From assembly GCF_002902085.1 (NCBI RefSeq), contig NZ_PPQR01000018.1, positions 15,670-65,142 on the forward strand: a stretch of DNA of 49,473 nt. Direction: 5' to 3'. Shown piece after piece: positions 9,407-18,341 of the stretch. A program made the position numbers and the translations under genes. The notes beneath the pieces were generated by a model. That model worked only from the letters and a program-made list of their open reading frames with translations, ran no database searches and was not told where the DNA came from. This DNA comes from Staphylococcus simiae (GTDB lineage: Bacteria; Bacillota; Bacilli; Staphylococcales; Staphylococcaceae). How positions within the stretch are numbered: the stretch's first letter is position 1; each line of letters begins with the position of its first letter.

Positions 9407-9418
9407 GCTATGCAACAA

Positions 9419-9475
9419 GGGGCCTCAACACAGAGAATTTCATCAAGACATTCTGCGAGCCATGCAAGTTGGGCA
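9419..9475 (+). repeat. STAR-type GC-rich repeat unit
   Basis: The block starts GGGGCCTCAACACAGAGAA and ends CCATGCAAGTTGGGCA, the layout of the Staphylococcus aureus repeat (STAR) units seen elsewhere in this window inside the ISL3-like elements. Here it stands alone. Confidence 0.75.
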
Positions 9476-9530
9476 ATAAGAGCTTGTAACAATTAGAGCT
9501 TGTAACATAATCACTTCAGACTTAGATTCA

Positions 9531-9656
9531 AGCATTTGGCAGTAACTGTCTGGTTTGTAAAATGTTGATAAATCAACGTTTTACAAACCTAGTCAGTCTT
9601 GCCGGGGTGGGACTACGAAATAATTTGTTTTGAAATAATTATTTCTGTCCCACTCC
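9531..9656 (+). repeat. Three-hairpin intergenic repeat, copy R2
   Basis: Contains the shared GCATTTGGCAGTAACTGTCT block, an inverted repeat GGTTTGTAAAA...GTTTTACAAACC, the conserved CAGTCTTGCCGGGGTGGGA, and a terminal hairpin pairing GTGGGAC with GTCCCAC (9607-9613 and 9647-9653). Its right end overlaps the last codons and stop of the convergent LysR gene. Confidence 0.85.
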
Positions 9657-10520
9657 CAACCAATAGTCTTTACATTGTTGAATGAGGCTATTGACTTCTG
9701 TTGAATGGTTGCGTTTTTTTAAATAATTAATATAAATTGTCCGTCCTAAGTTGGGGCGGATTTTTTTATATTCTAAATGAGCAGTATTAAAAGATTGATA
9801 ATAAAATCTTGGAATAATAGCATAGCCTAAACCAAGATGCACAAAAGATACAGCTGATTCAAAACGATCTGTTTCAACAATGATATTAGGACGTACATTA
9901 CTTCTATTAAAATAATCATCAAGATGTTTTCTAACTTGAGAATTTTTATTAGGTAAAATGAGTGGTAAGTTTTGAACATTTACCCAATCTTGATGACAAA
10001 ATGTTTCTTTGGGAGCCAAAAGTATATATGACTCCTCATATAACGCTATTGATTCAATATCGTCATGATTAATTGTTTCATTTGTCAGTGCGATATGTAT
10101 ATTGAAATTTAATAATTCTTCAATAGAACGTGATTTATCATGAATTTCATATAAACGATACTGCTGTTGTGGAAAATCAAGATGATGTTTTCTAATTAAT
10201 TGAGATAACCATTGATTTGTCGATTCTAAAGCACCGACTTTTATTCTAGGAACAGTTGATACGTTTAAATCGTACATTTTTTCCATAGTGGAACGGTATT
10301 GATGCACTAAATCTTTAGCATAATGATAAAATTGTATACCTTTTTCAGTAATTTTAATATCTTTAGTAGAACGGATAAATAAATCATAACCCAAATCCGC
10401 TTCCATCTTTTTAATTGTAGCAGTTAACGAAGGCTGACTAATATGAAGAAATTGAGAAGCTTTAGTGAAACTATTATATTTAACAATCGCTAAAAAATAT
10501 TCAAGCTGAATTATTTTCAT
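9639..10520 (-). CDS. LysR-family transcriptional regulator of the hut region
   Basis: A 293-residue regulator with an N-terminal winged helix-turn-helix (residues 1-60; FLAIVKYNSFTKASQFLHIS then QPSLTATIKKME) and a periplasmic-binding-protein-like effector domain (about 90-290). I set the start at the ATG giving MKIIQLEYF because GGGGG lies seven bases upstream; the longer frame has no ribosome site. It is divergent from hutU, with a perfect palindrome in the shared region, so activation of hutUI in response to a pathway intermediate such as urocanate is the natural inference. The extreme C-terminus (LGVGQK) and the stop are encoded by the end of a dispersed repeat, so the tail may differ from related proteins. 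Confidence 0.9.
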   Translation of the reverse strand: MKIIQLEYFLAIVKYNSFTKASQFLHISQPSLTATIKKMEADLGYDLFIRSTKDIKITEKGIQFYHYAKDLVHQYRSTMEKMYDLNVSTVPRIKVGALESTNQWLSQLIRKHHLDFPQQQYRLYEIHDKSRSIEELLNFNIHIALTNETINHDDIESIALYEESYILLAPKETFCHQDWVNVQNLPLILPNKNSQVRKHLDDYFNRSNVRPNIIVETDRFESAVSFVHLGLGYAIIPRFYYQSFNTAHLEYKKIRPNLGRTIYINYLKKRNHSTEVNSLIQQCKDYWLGVGQK

Positions 10521-10541
10521 TGTTATCCCCCTACATCTCAT

Positions 10542-10560
10542 TTATAACTTGAAGTTATAA
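10542..10560. promoter_or_regulatory. Palindromic LysR-type operator between regulator and hutU
   Basis: TTATAACTT-g-AAGTTATAA is a perfect 9+1+9 palindrome containing ATAAC-N5-GTTAT, a typical LysR recognition form. It lies about 43 bases upstream of the hutU -10 box's partner region (roughly -60 to -75 from the expected start of transcription), the usual position for LysR activation, and just upstream of the regulator's own start. Confidence 0.75.
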
Positions 10561-10579
10561 ATAATTAGTTTATTTATAT

Positions 10580-10608
10580 TTGTTAACTATATTTTAGCAT
10601 AATATAAT
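10580..10608 (+). promoter_or_regulatory. Candidate hutU promoter
   Basis: TTGTTA (10580-10585) and TATAAT (10603-10608) separated by exactly 17 bases, 71 bases before the hutU start codon. Confidence 0.65.
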
Positions 10609-10626
10609 AACTAATGAAGATAATTA

Positions 10627-10641
10627 TGTAAACGCTTCACA
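10627..10641 (+). promoter_or_regulatory. Candidate cre site in the hutU leader
   Basis: TGTAAACGCTTCACA matches the cre core (TGTAAACGCTT) and would be a near-perfect site but for one extra base in the right arm. It lies just downstream of the -10 box, where CcpA could block transcription of hutUI in glucose. Confidence 0.5.
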
Positions 10642-10678
10642 TCGTCTGTCATTCTAATTAAGATAGGGAGAGATTTTA

Positions 10679-12340
10679 ATGAGAAAAATCCAAGCAAAAA
10701 AAGGTTTAGATATAGAGTGTAAAGGTTGGGAGCAGGAAGCTGTACTGCGTATGCTTTATAATAACTTAGATCCAGAAGTTGCTGAACGACCTGAAGATTT
10801 AGTTGTCTACGGTGGTATTGGCAAAGCTGCACGTAACTGGGAATCTTTTGAAGCTATTGAACGAACGTTACGTGATTTAGAAGCTGATGAAACGATGTTA
10901 GTGCAATCGGGTAAACCTGTTGCCGTTTTTAAAACGCATGATGAAGCGCCACGTGTACTAATCTCTAATTCAGTTCTAGTACCTGAATGGGCAAACTGGG
11001 ATCATTTTAATGAATTAGATAAAAAAGGTTTAACTATGTATGGACAAATGACTGCTGGTAGTTGGATTTACATTGGTTCTCAAGGTATTGTTCAAGGAAC
11101 TTATGAAACATTTGCAGAATTAGCAAACCAACATTTCAATAGTGATTTAGCAGGTAAAATTACGTTAACTGCTGGACTTGGTGGTATGGGTGGTGCACAA
11201 CCACTTGCTATTACAATGAATAACGGAGTGGCAATTTGTGTTGATGTTGATGAATCAAGAATAGATAAACGAATCGACACGAAATATTGCGATATTAAAA
11301 CACATGATTTAGACGAAGCGTTAAGATTAGCACAACAAGCAAAAGAGCGAGGTGAAGGTTTGTCAATTGCTGTAGTCGGTAACGCGGTAGATGTTCACCA
11401 AGCTATTTTAGATAAAGGGTTTAAAGTTGATGTCATTACAGATCAAACAAGTGCACATGACCCGTTAAATGGCTATGTACCACAAGGATATTCAGTTGAA
11501 GAAGCACGTGACTTACGTGTTAATGATCCTAAAAAATATGTTGAACTTTCTCAAGCATCTATGGCTAAACATGTTGAGTTAATGCTAGAATTCCAAAAAC
11601 GTGGTGCAGTAGCATTTGACTATGGTAATAACATTCGTCAAGTTGCTTATAATAATGGTGTTGACAACGCCTTTGATTTCCCAGGATTTGTGCCAGCATA
11701 TATTCGACCACTATTTTGTGAAGGTAAAGGACCATTCCGTTTTGCTGCATTAAGTGGTGATCCTAAAGACATTGAACGTGCTGATGAAGAAATGCGTAAA
11801 TTATTCCCGGAAAACGAAAAATTATTACGTTGGTTAGACTTGGCTGAAGAAAAAATTGCTTATCAAGGGTTACCATCACGTATTGCTTGGTTAGGTTATG
11901 GGGAAAGAGCCAAAATGGGCTTAGCACTAAATCGTTTAGTACGAGAAGGTGAAATTTCTGCACCTATCGTTATTGGACGTGATCATCTTGACTCTGGTTC
12001 TGTGGCAAGTCCAAACCGTGAAACTGAAAGTATGAAAGATGGCAGTGATGCAGTTGGTGATTGGGCAGTACTTAATGCTTTGATTAATACTGCAGCAGGT
12101 GGTTCTTGGATTTCTTTCCATCATGGTGGTGGCGTTGGCATGGGCTATTCATTACATGCAGGTATGGTAGTTGTTGCTGATGGTTCTGAAAAAGCTGATC
12201 GTCGTTTAGAAAGAGTGTTAACTACAGATCCGGGTATGGGAGTAGCAAGACATGTTGATGCAGGCTATGATATTGCCATACAAACTGCTAAAGATAAAGG
12301 TATTAAAATACCAATGATTGATGAAGCGGGTGATAAATAA
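10679..12340 (+). CDS. hutU: Urocanate hydratase
   Basis: A 553-residue cytoplasmic enzyme that adds water to urocanate to give imidazolonepropionate, using tightly bound NAD+ as an electrophile. Very strong family similarity throughout: [11 protein letters not shown] near the start, [11 protein letters not shown], the glycine-rich NAD-binding segment [13 protein letters not shown] (about residue 162), the conserved active-site cysteine region [12 protein letters not shown] (about 350), and the C-terminal [18 protein letters not shown]. Length is typical. Ribosome site AGGGAGAG. The stop codon overlaps the hutI start (TAATG), so hutU and hutI form a coupled operon. Confidence 0.97.
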   Translation: MRKIQAKKGLDIECKGWEQEAVLRMLYNNLDPEVAERPEDLVVYGGIGKAARNWESFEAIERTLRDLEADETMLVQSGKPVAVFKTHDEAPRVLISNSVLVPEWANWDHFNELDKKGLTMYGQMTAGSWIYIGSQGIVQGTYETFAELANQHFNSDLAGKITLTAGLGGMGGAQPLAITMNNGVAICVDVDESRIDKRIDTKYCDIKTHDLDEALRLAQQAKERGEGLSIAVVGNAVDVHQAILDKGFKVDVITDQTSAHDPLNGYVPQGYSVEEARDLRVNDPKKYVELSQASMAKHVELMLEFQKRGAVAFDYGNNIRQVAYNNGVDNAFDFPGFVPAYIRPLFCEGKGPFRFAALSGDPKDIERADEEMRKLFPENEKLLRWLDLAEEKIAYQGLPSRIAWLGYGERAKMGLALNRLVREGEISAPIVIGRDHLDSGSVASPNRETESMKDGSDAVGDWAVLNALINTAAGGSWISFHHGGGVGMGYSLHAGMVVVADGSEKADRRLERVLTTDPGMGVARHVDAGYDIAIQTAKDKGIKIPMIDEAGDK

Positions 12341-13575
12341 TGAATGATTTAATCATTACTAATATACAAGAATTAATTTTACCTAAATCAACGGATAGAC
12401 CGTTAAAAGGACAAGAATTAGATGACTTAACTATTGTTGAAAATGGTACAGTAGTTGTTAAAGATGGCAAGATTGTATATGCTGGAGCGCATAGTGATGA
12501 TTTTGAAGCTCAAGAAATCATAGATGCAAGTGGTAAAGTAGTATCGCCAGCATTAGTAGATGCACATACACATTTAATATTTGGTGGTTCAAGAGAACAT
12601 GAAATGTCATTGAAACGTCAAGGTAAATCTTATTTAGAAATTTTAGAAATGGGTGGAGGCATTTTATCTACTGTTAAAGCCACACGTGAAACGTCAGAAG
12701 AAGATTTGTTTAATAAAGCAGAACATGATTTATTAACTATGATTAAACATGGTGTGCTCGCTGTAGAAAGTAAAAGTGGATACGGTTTAGATAAAGACAA
12801 TGAATTGAAACAATTAAAAGTATCTAATCGTTTGGCTGATAAATATAATTTAGATATGAAACATACTTTCCTAGGACCACACGCAGTGCCGGAAGAAGCA
12901 GACTCTAATGAAGCATTTTTAAATGACATGATTGAATTATTGCCAGAAGTGAAACAATATGCTGATTTTGCAGATATCTTTTGTGAAACAGGGGTCTTTA
13001 CGATAGAAGAATCACGACGTTATATGCAAAAAGCAAAAGAAGCTGGCTTTAAGGTGAAGATTCATGCAGATGAAATTGATCCATTAGGAGGACTAGAATT
13101 AGCCATTGATGAAGGTGCGATTTCTGCTGATCATCTCGTGGCTTCAAGTGATAAAGGTAAAGAAAAGTTGCGACATAGTGACACAGTTGCAGTATTACTA
13201 CCAGCAACAACATTCTACCTAGATAAGAATGATTATGCTGACGCTCGTGGAATGTTAGAGAATAATGGTGCGATTGCGCTTGCCACAGATTATAACCCGG
13301 GAAGTAGTGTAACCAATAACTTGCAACTGGTTATGGCTATTGCAGCGTTAAAATTAAAATTATCTCCAAATGAAGTGTGGAATGCTGTCACTGTCAATGC
13401 GGCTAAGGCGATTGATGTCGATGCTGGTACTATTAATAAAGGTGATAAAGCGAATATTGTTATTTGGGATGCGCCAAATCATGAATATATTCCTTATCAT
13501 TTTGGCATTAACCATGCTGAAAAAGTAATCAAAGATGGTAAAGTTATTGTCGATAATACTTTAACATTAGACTAA
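12340..13575 (+). CDS. hutI: Imidazolonepropionase
   Basis: A 411-residue amidohydrolase-superfamily enzyme that opens 4-imidazolone-5-propionate to N-formimidoylglutamate, the substrate of HutG. Metal and active-site motifs are [10 protein letters not shown] (about residue 74), [18 protein letters not shown] (about 242), SADHL, and the metal-ligand aspartate in ATDYNPGS (about 318). Length is typical. It begins one base inside the hutU stop codon. No histidine ammonia-lyase (hutH) lies in the window; in S. aureus I recall it being located elsewhere. Confidence 0.96.
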   Translation: MNDLIITNIQELILPKSTDRPLKGQELDDLTIVENGTVVVKDGKIVYAGAHSDDFEAQEIIDASGKVVSPALVDAHTHLIFGGSREHEMSLKRQGKSYLEILEMGGGILSTVKATRETSEEDLFNKAEHDLLTMIKHGVLAVESKSGYGLDKDNELKQLKVSNRLADKYNLDMKHTFLGPHAVPEEADSNEAFLNDMIELLPEVKQYADFADIFCETGVFTIEESRRYMQKAKEAGFKVKIHADEIDPLGGLELAIDEGAISADHLVASSDKGKEKLRHSDTVAVLLPATTFYLDKNDYADARGMLENNGAIALATDYNPGSSVTNNLQLVMAIAALKLKLSPNEVWNAVTVNAAKAIDVDAGTINKGDKANIVIWDAPNHEYIPYHFGINHAEKVIKDGKVIVDNTLTLD

Positions 13576-13595
13576 CAATAGTTGTGACAATAGTT

Positions 13596-13641
13596 GCTCT
13601 AAGTATCGTATCTATACAGGTACGTTTACTTAGAGCTTTTT
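13596..13641 (+). terminator. Terminator of the hutUI operon
   Basis: GCTCTAAGTA pairs with TACTTAGAGC around a 21-base loop that itself has a TATC/GGTA inner pairing; five T follow. Confidence 0.85.
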
Positions 13642-13754
13642 AATTAGTTTAGTAAAGATAATGTCGAACAAAGTGGGCCACACCTATGAATTATTGTAAT
13701 TGTAAGAATTATTTGACAATAATGTTAACATAAAACATATAAGGGGATGGTAAC

Positions 13755-14930
13755 GTGACGGATAAAAATAGACCAAGTTACCTTGATGAATGGAAAGGTC
13801 AATATAGTCAAAATGTTTTAGCGGGAATATTATTAGCATTGGCATTATTACCAGTAGCCATTGCATTTTCGTTTATTGTTCATATTAATCCAGCAATTGG
13901 TTTAATGACGTGTGGCTTAATGATGTTTATGATGAGTTTTATAGGTCATCGTTTAGCTATGGTTTCGGGACCAAGTAGTGGTATATCTATTGTTGCTGCA
14001 CCTTTAGTTATACAACATGGTATATCTTATTTATTTTTAGCAACTTTAGTCATGGGACTTATACTTATTATATTTGGTTTATGTCATATTGATAAAGTAC
14101 TAACGCGTATACCAAATACAGTTGTTATGGGATTTATGAATGCATTAGGCTTACTGTTATTAACAACGCAAATTAAGTATATCTTTGGTATCTCACCTGC
14201 TACTTATATTGTTGCTATCTTAGCATGTCTCATTATTATTATTGCATCTAAAACAATTCGCTTGATTCCAGCACCACTCATTGCCATTATCATTGTTACA
14301 TTTTTGACGTGGTTGATACATCCAAATATACAGTACGTTTATGATCTTGCTAACATCACAATGACCTTGCCTCACATACATATCCCCTATGACATTGTCA
14401 GTTGGTCGTCAATGAAAATTGCACTAGTGTATGGCGCAACAATGGCAGTCATTTCAGTAATACAAACTAATCTAACAACACAAATGATGAATGATTTAAC
14501 GCAACAAGATAGTAATAAAGATAGAGAAGTATTGAGTCAAGGTATTGCAAATACAGTGATGTCCTTATTAGGAGGCTATGGTTCTAGTGGTCTCGTAGGG
14601 CAATCTAAATTCTTCTATAGAATGGGGGCAACTAGTAGAGTAGCAACACTTTCAACTGGAATCTTTTTATTACTATGTGTCATTGTGTTAGGACCGATTG
14701 TAGGGCACATTCCAATGGTTGTCTTAGCAGTTGTACTTGTATCAGTATCATTAAATACGTTCGATAGAAGAACAGTGTCACATATTAAAGAAGCACCTTT
14801 TAAACGTGGGAGCTTAATGTTAATCACGATGGCTTTAATTTTGATAACTAATAATTTAGCAATTGGAGTGATTGTGGGTACATTAATTTATTATATAGGC
14901 CGATGGATAGTACGATTAAAGGAGAGATAA
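13755..14930 (+). CDS. SulP-family anion transporter lacking a STAS domain
   Basis: A 391-residue membrane protein with about 11-12 hydrophobic segments. The N-terminal half carries the SulP/SLC26 features: NVLAGILLALALLPVAIAF, then SGPSSGISI, and later NTVVMGFMNALGLLL and QGIANTVMSLLGGYGSSGLVGQS. Most SulP proteins are 480-570 residues and end in a cytoplasmic STAS domain; here the protein stops at a basic tail right after the last helix, so STAS is missing. Start is a GTG with AAGGGGA upstream. The stop overlaps the start of the M20 amidohydrolase gene, so the two are probably coupled; a conjugated or carboxylated anion taken up and then hydrolysed would fit, but this is inference. Confidence 0.85.
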   Translation: MTDKNRPSYLDEWKGQYSQNVLAGILLALALLPVAIAFSFIVHINPAIGLMTCGLMMFMMSFIGHRLAMVSGPSSGISIVAAPLVIQHGISYLFLATLVMGLILIIFGLCHIDKVLTRIPNTVVMGFMNALGLLLLTTQIKYIFGISPATYIVAILACLIIIIASKTIRLIPAPLIAIIIVTFLTWLIHPNIQYVYDLANITMTLPHIHIPYDIVSWSSMKIALVYGATMAVISVIQTNLTTQMMNDLTQQDSNKDREVLSQGIANTVMSLLGGYGSSGLVGQSKFFYRMGATSRVATLSTGIFLLLCVIVLGPIVGHIPMVVLAVVLVSVSLNTFDRRTVSHIKEAPFKRGSLMLITMALILITNNLAIGVIVGTLIYYIGRWIVRLKER

Positions 14931-16051
14931 TGATGACAGATTATAATCAATTAGTAGCATGGCGTCGATATTTTCATCAACATCCAGAACTTTCAAACGA
15001 AGAGATTAACACGACTGCAAAATTACAACAAATTCTTGAGGAGCATGATATTAACATTTTAGAGACACCTTTAAAAACAGGTTTAGTAGCAGAAATAGGA
15101 CAGGGAGATCAATGTATCGCAATTAGAAGTGATATCGATGCGTTGCCTATTAATGAATTAGTTAATCATGATTTTAAATCTGTCAAGTCAGATGTTATGC
15201 ATGCTTGTGGACATGATATTCATATGGCAAGTGTATTAGGAACGGCGTTGCAATTGAAAGCAATAGAGGGTCAGTTAAATGGACGTGTTAAAATTATTTT
15301 TCAAGCTGCTGAAGAATTAGGTTATGGCGCTTTGGAAGTCGTTAATACAGGTATTGTTGATGACGTATCAGCAATATTAGGATTTCATAATTATCCTTCA
15401 CTCAATGTTGGTGAATTTGCTATTAAATCTGGTGTTATTACTTCGGCCGTTGACCGCTTTGAATTTAATATACAGGGTGTAGGTGGACATGCAGCGAAAC
15501 CAGAACAAAGTAATGACCCAGTCATTGTATTAGGACAATTAATTAATAGCATTCAGTCAATTGTTAGTAGGAATATATCGGCATTTGATGAAGCGGTGGT
15601 AACCATTGGGCAAGTAACTTCTGGTTCAACATGGAATGTCATTGCGGATCAAGCATATGTTCAAGGGACAGTGAGAACTTTTGACGCTAATGTTAGAGAT
15701 TTGATTGAACAAAGACTTCAAGATATTGCGCAAGGCTTAACAGCAATGTTCAATGCTACAGTAACATTGAATTATACAAAATTACCAGGTGCAGTTATTA
15801 ATGACCAACAATTAACAGATAAAGCTATTCAAGTAGCACAAGAAGTTGGTTATAACGTCAATGTTATGGAAGAACCATTGACAATAGGTGAAGATTTTTC
15901 AGGGTTCAGTCAACAAATTCCTGGTGTCTTTGCCTTTATTGGTTCAAATAGTAACTATGATTTACATCATCCTCAATATGATCCGGACGAAATGATTTTG
16001 AAAAAAGTGCCATCTTACTTTGTTAATTTGGTGAAACAATTACTTGTATAA
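14930..16051 (+). CDS. M20-family amidohydrolase (N-acyl amino acid / peptide type)
   Basis: A 373-residue dinuclear zinc/manganese hydrolase of the hippurate/aminoacyl hydrolase branch. It shows RRYFHQHPELS at the N-terminus, AIRSDIDALP, the metal motif HACGHDIHM (about residue 95), the catalytic EELGYGA (about 130), a dimerisation domain with GGHAAKPEQSNDPV, and GEDFSGF plus the final ligand in LHHPQYD. I start at the ATG at 14930, which overlaps the upstream stop as TAATG; the adjacent ATG at 14933, eight bases after GGAG, is equally possible. Likely substrates are acylated or benzoylated amino acids, or indole-acetyl conjugates; specificity cannot be read from sequence. Confidence 0.9.
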   Translation: MMTDYNQLVAWRRYFHQHPELSNEEINTTAKLQQILEEHDINILETPLKTGLVAEIGQGDQCIAIRSDIDALPINELVNHDFKSVKSDVMHACGHDIHMASVLGTALQLKAIEGQLNGRVKIIFQAAEELGYGALEVVNTGIVDDVSAILGFHNYPSLNVGEFAIKSGVITSAVDRFEFNIQGVGGHAAKPEQSNDPVIVLGQLINSIQSIVSRNISAFDEAVVTIGQVTSGSTWNVIADQAYVQGTVRTFDANVRDLIEQRLQDIAQGLTAMFNATVTLNYTKLPGAVINDQQLTDKAIQVAQEVGYNVNVMEEPLTIGEDFSGFSQQIPGVFAFIGSNSNYDLHHPQYDPDEMILKKVPSYFVNLVKQLLV

Positions 16052-16084
16052 TTCTTTGCAGTATAGTAAAAAGTATGAAAATAT

Positions 16085-16111
16085 GATTAAAGTAGGGCAC
16101 TCATTGGGTAA
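16085..16111 (+). promoter_or_regulatory. Candidate sigma-B promoter of the dehydrogenase gene
   Basis: GATTAA (16085-16090), 15-base spacer, GGGTAA (16106-16111). This is close to the sigma-B pattern GTTTAA-N12-15-GGGWAW, and the downstream gene belongs to a general-stress family. Confidence 0.55.
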
Positions 16112-16146
16112 ATATAAATAGAAACTTAATGAGGAGATGTTAAAAT

Positions 16147-17028
16147 ATGGGAGCACAAGATCCTAGAAATAAATTTAAAACATCAGATTATGATAAACAA
16201 GAACAACCTGTACCTGGTTTACAAAGTGAAATGACACCAGCGCCAGACTGTGGTGAAACTTCATATATAGGGCATGGACGTTTACAAGATTATAAAATAT
16301 TAGTAACGGGTGGCGATTCAGCGATAGGTCGTGCTGCTGCGATTGCTTATGCTAAAGAAGGTGCTGATGTTGCAATCAACTATCTACCTAGCGAAGAGCA
16401 AGATGCACAAGAAGTTAAAGAAGTGATTGAACAAGCAGGTCGTCAAGCAGTGTTAATCCCTGGTGATATTCGTGATGAACAATTTAATTATGACCTTGTT
16501 GAACAAGCATATAAAACGTTAGGTGGCTTAGATAATGTAACGTTAGTGGCTGGTCATCAACAATATCATGATGATATTCAAGGCTTTGATACTAAGTCAT
16601 TTGCTGAAACATTTGAAACGAATGTTTATCCAATCTTCTGGACAGTTCAAAAAGCCTTACAATATTTACAACCAGGTGCATCAATTACAACAACATCATC
16701 TGTTCAAGGATATAATCCAAGTCCAATATTACATGATTATGCCGCTTCCAAAGCAGCAATCATTTCATTAACAAAAAGTTTATCTGAAGAATTAGGTCCT
16801 AAAGGAATACGTGTCAATTGTGTTGCGCCAGGTCCATTCTGGTCACCACTACAAATTAGTGGCGGACAACCACAAAGTAAAATTCCTACTTTTGGACAGA
16901 ACACACCATTAGGTCGAGCAGGTCAACCTGTTGAATTATCTGGTACGTATGTTCTACTTGCAGCAGAAGAATCAAGTTATACGACTGGCCAAGTATTTGG
17001 TGTCACTGGTGGTATTCAAATAGATTAA
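16147..17028 (+). CDS. SDR-family oxidoreductase (general stress protein 39 type)
   Basis: A 293-residue NAD(P)-dependent short-chain dehydrogenase of the YhxC/GSP39 group, which carries an N-terminal extension of about 45 residues before the Rossmann fold (here rich in Asp, Gln and Pro, with MTPAPDCGE). Motifs: cofactor loop TGGDSAIGR (about residue 54), the catalytic Ser in TTSSVQGY, and catalytic YAASKAA (about 200). A C-terminal GGIQID is typical. Strong GAGGAG ribosome site. Monocistronic between the M20 gene and a terminator; the candidate sigma-B promoter suggests induction by stress. Substrate is unknown. Confidence 0.9.
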   Translation: MGAQDPRNKFKTSDYDKQEQPVPGLQSEMTPAPDCGETSYIGHGRLQDYKILVTGGDSAIGRAAAIAYAKEGADVAINYLPSEEQDAQEVKEVIEQAGRQAVLIPGDIRDEQFNYDLVEQAYKTLGGLDNVTLVAGHQQYHDDIQGFDTKSFAETFETNVYPIFWTVQKALQYLQPGASITTTSSVQGYNPSPILHDYAASKAAIISLTKSLSEELGPKGIRVNCVAPGPFWSPLQISGGQPQSKIPTFGQNTPLGRAGQPVELSGTYVLLAAEESSYTTGQVFGVTGGIQID

Positions 17029-17057
17029 TGTGTATGACAGCACATTGATAATCATAT

Positions 17058-17111
17058 ATGGAATGACTAAGAGAATGTTAGTAATTGGATCTCTTAGCAT
17101 TCCATTTTTTA
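17058..17111 (+). terminator. Terminator after the SDR gene
   Basis: ATGGAATG-a-CTAAGAGA pairs with TCTCTTAG-c-ATTCCAT, one internal mismatch, followed by TTTTTT. Confidence 0.85.
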
Positions 17112-17167
17112 TACATAAAATAGCAATATTTAAGGCTTTTAGACAATTTGGATTAACGGTTGTATTG

Positions 17168-17329
17168 AGTCTGAGACAAAAAGCATTTTGTATTTAAACA
17201 TAAGTATCTGGCAGTAACTGTCTGGTTTTCAAAATGTGAATAGATCAGCGTTTTAAAAACCTAGTCAGTCTTGCTGGGGTGAGGTTATGACATAAATTTT
17301 TGACAAGATTTATGTCTGGCCCACGCCCA
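17168..17329 (+). repeat. Three-hairpin intergenic repeat, copy R3
   Basis: Full-length but diverged copy: opens with gtctgagacaaaa, has ATCTGGCAGTAACTGTCTGG, an inverted repeat around GTTTTCAAAAT, CAGTCTTGCTGGGGTG, and a right-hand hairpin (ACATAAAT...ATTTATGT) ending GGCCCACGCCC. The remaining intergenic bases to 17438 show no gene. Confidence 0.8.
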
Positions 17330-17438
17330 CATTTAGAATGTTACTATTAATTAATTTTGAAAATCAGAGATTCATAGTCAACTTCAATGCCCTATTAGAA
17401 ACAAAGCGACATATGACATCATGAAAGGATGACGAGCG

Positions 17439-18047
17439 ATGTTTAAAAGGCTAGCGATTACATTTAAACTTTTGGCGTTTGTAGCTGTGGCTAGTGTACT
17501 TACTATTGCATTATTGTTCGATAAAATGGATGATACAAGTTTATTAATAATATGCAGCGTGATGTTCTTTACTTGTATGTTATTAGGTAATATTTTTGCA
17601 GTAGCGCATAATATACAACAACAACGTATTTGGTTGACGCCATTAGGTGATTATACGATGGCGATTATCACAACTATTATTGTATATGTACCATTGTTAA
17701 TTATTGCTGGAGTGCCAACGATTTCTAACCATCAATGGCAAGTAGTTATCATTTTGTTAATTTGGATACCAATCATTGTTGGTCATACTATATTTAGAAA
17801 GTTAGGTATTGATTATATTATTAATGCACCAGATAAAGATAAACGCGTTAAAGTGATGTCAACAGAACGTACTAAAAAGTTGAAATATTGGTCTTTAATC
17901 ATTACTTTAGTTAGCATTGTGCTTATATTAATAGCACTGTATTTTAAATTATGGTTGCTATTAATCGTTCCAATTATGGGACTAATTATTATCGTTGTTA
18001 TGATGGTGTATATTGATGTTAAATATGATATTAACAACAATGATTAA
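17439..18047 (+). CDS. Hypothetical membrane protein
   Basis: I do not recognise the family. The 202-residue product is very hydrophobic with about six membrane segments: residues 7-25, 33-55, 72-90, 100-118, then a cytoplasmic loop rich in Lys and Arg (about 120-148, with PDKDKRVKVMSTERTKKLK), and two more helices (about 150-190) before a short acidic/Asn tail. A good AAAGGATG ribosome site and consistent codon use support it as real. It lies alone between repeat copy R3 and the S-box leader. Confidence 0.75.
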   Translation: MFKRLAITFKLLAFVAVASVLTIALLFDKMDDTSLLIICSVMFFTCMLLGNIFAVAHNIQQQRIWLTPLGDYTMAIITTIIVYVPLLIIAGVPTISNHQWQVVIILLIWIPIIVGHTIFRKLGIDYIINAPDKDKRVKVMSTERTKKLKYWSLIITLVSIVLILIALYFKLWLLLIVPIMGLIIIVVMMVYIDVKYDINNND

Positions 18048-18178
18048 GATAACAAGATAACTTAGTTTGATGAACGAACAACAAGCAATAAAAATCCTTT
18101 AAATAAGTATCATTATTCTAATGACACTTGACGATAACTATGTTATCTTTTACGGTAAGACTTTAAATCATATATAAA

Positions 18179-18270
18179 CTTATCAAGAGAAGTGGAGGGA
18201 CTGGCCCTACGAATCTTCGGCAACATGACTCATGTGCCAATTCCAGTAACCGAAAAGGTTTGAAGATAAG
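18179..18270 (+). ncRNA. SAM-I (S-box) riboswitch aptamer
   Basis: The conserved S-box core is plain: P1 formed by CTTATC (18179-18184) and GATAAG (18265-18270), then AGAGAAGTGGAGGGACTGGC, CCC, the CGGCAAC junction, and the P3 hairpin ATGACTCATGTG-like arm followed by CCAATTCCAG. SAM binding would stabilise P1 and allow the downstream terminator to form. It lies just upstream of the NhaC-type transporter gene and so places that gene in the methionine/SAM regulon. Confidence 0.93.
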
Positions 18271-18288
18271 CAGGTATTAAATAATTAA

Positions 18289-18321
18289 CCTCTTTCTTCT
18301 TTGTAAGGAAGAGGTATTTTT
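18289..18321 (+). terminator. Riboswitch-controlled terminator
   Basis: CCTCTTTCTT (18289-18298) pairs with AAGGAAGAGG (18305-18314) and is followed by a T-rich run. It sits 18 bases after the aptamer and 20 bases before the start codon, the expected expression platform of a transcription-terminating S-box. Confidence 0.88.
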
Positions 18322-18341
18322 ATTGGAAAGCAGGTAAAAAA

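Noticed and set aside
9293..9496. Open frame of 67 codons across the tandem repeats
   Set aside because: It lies wholly in repeats and a STAR unit, has no ribosome site, and its product shows only repeat-derived sequence.
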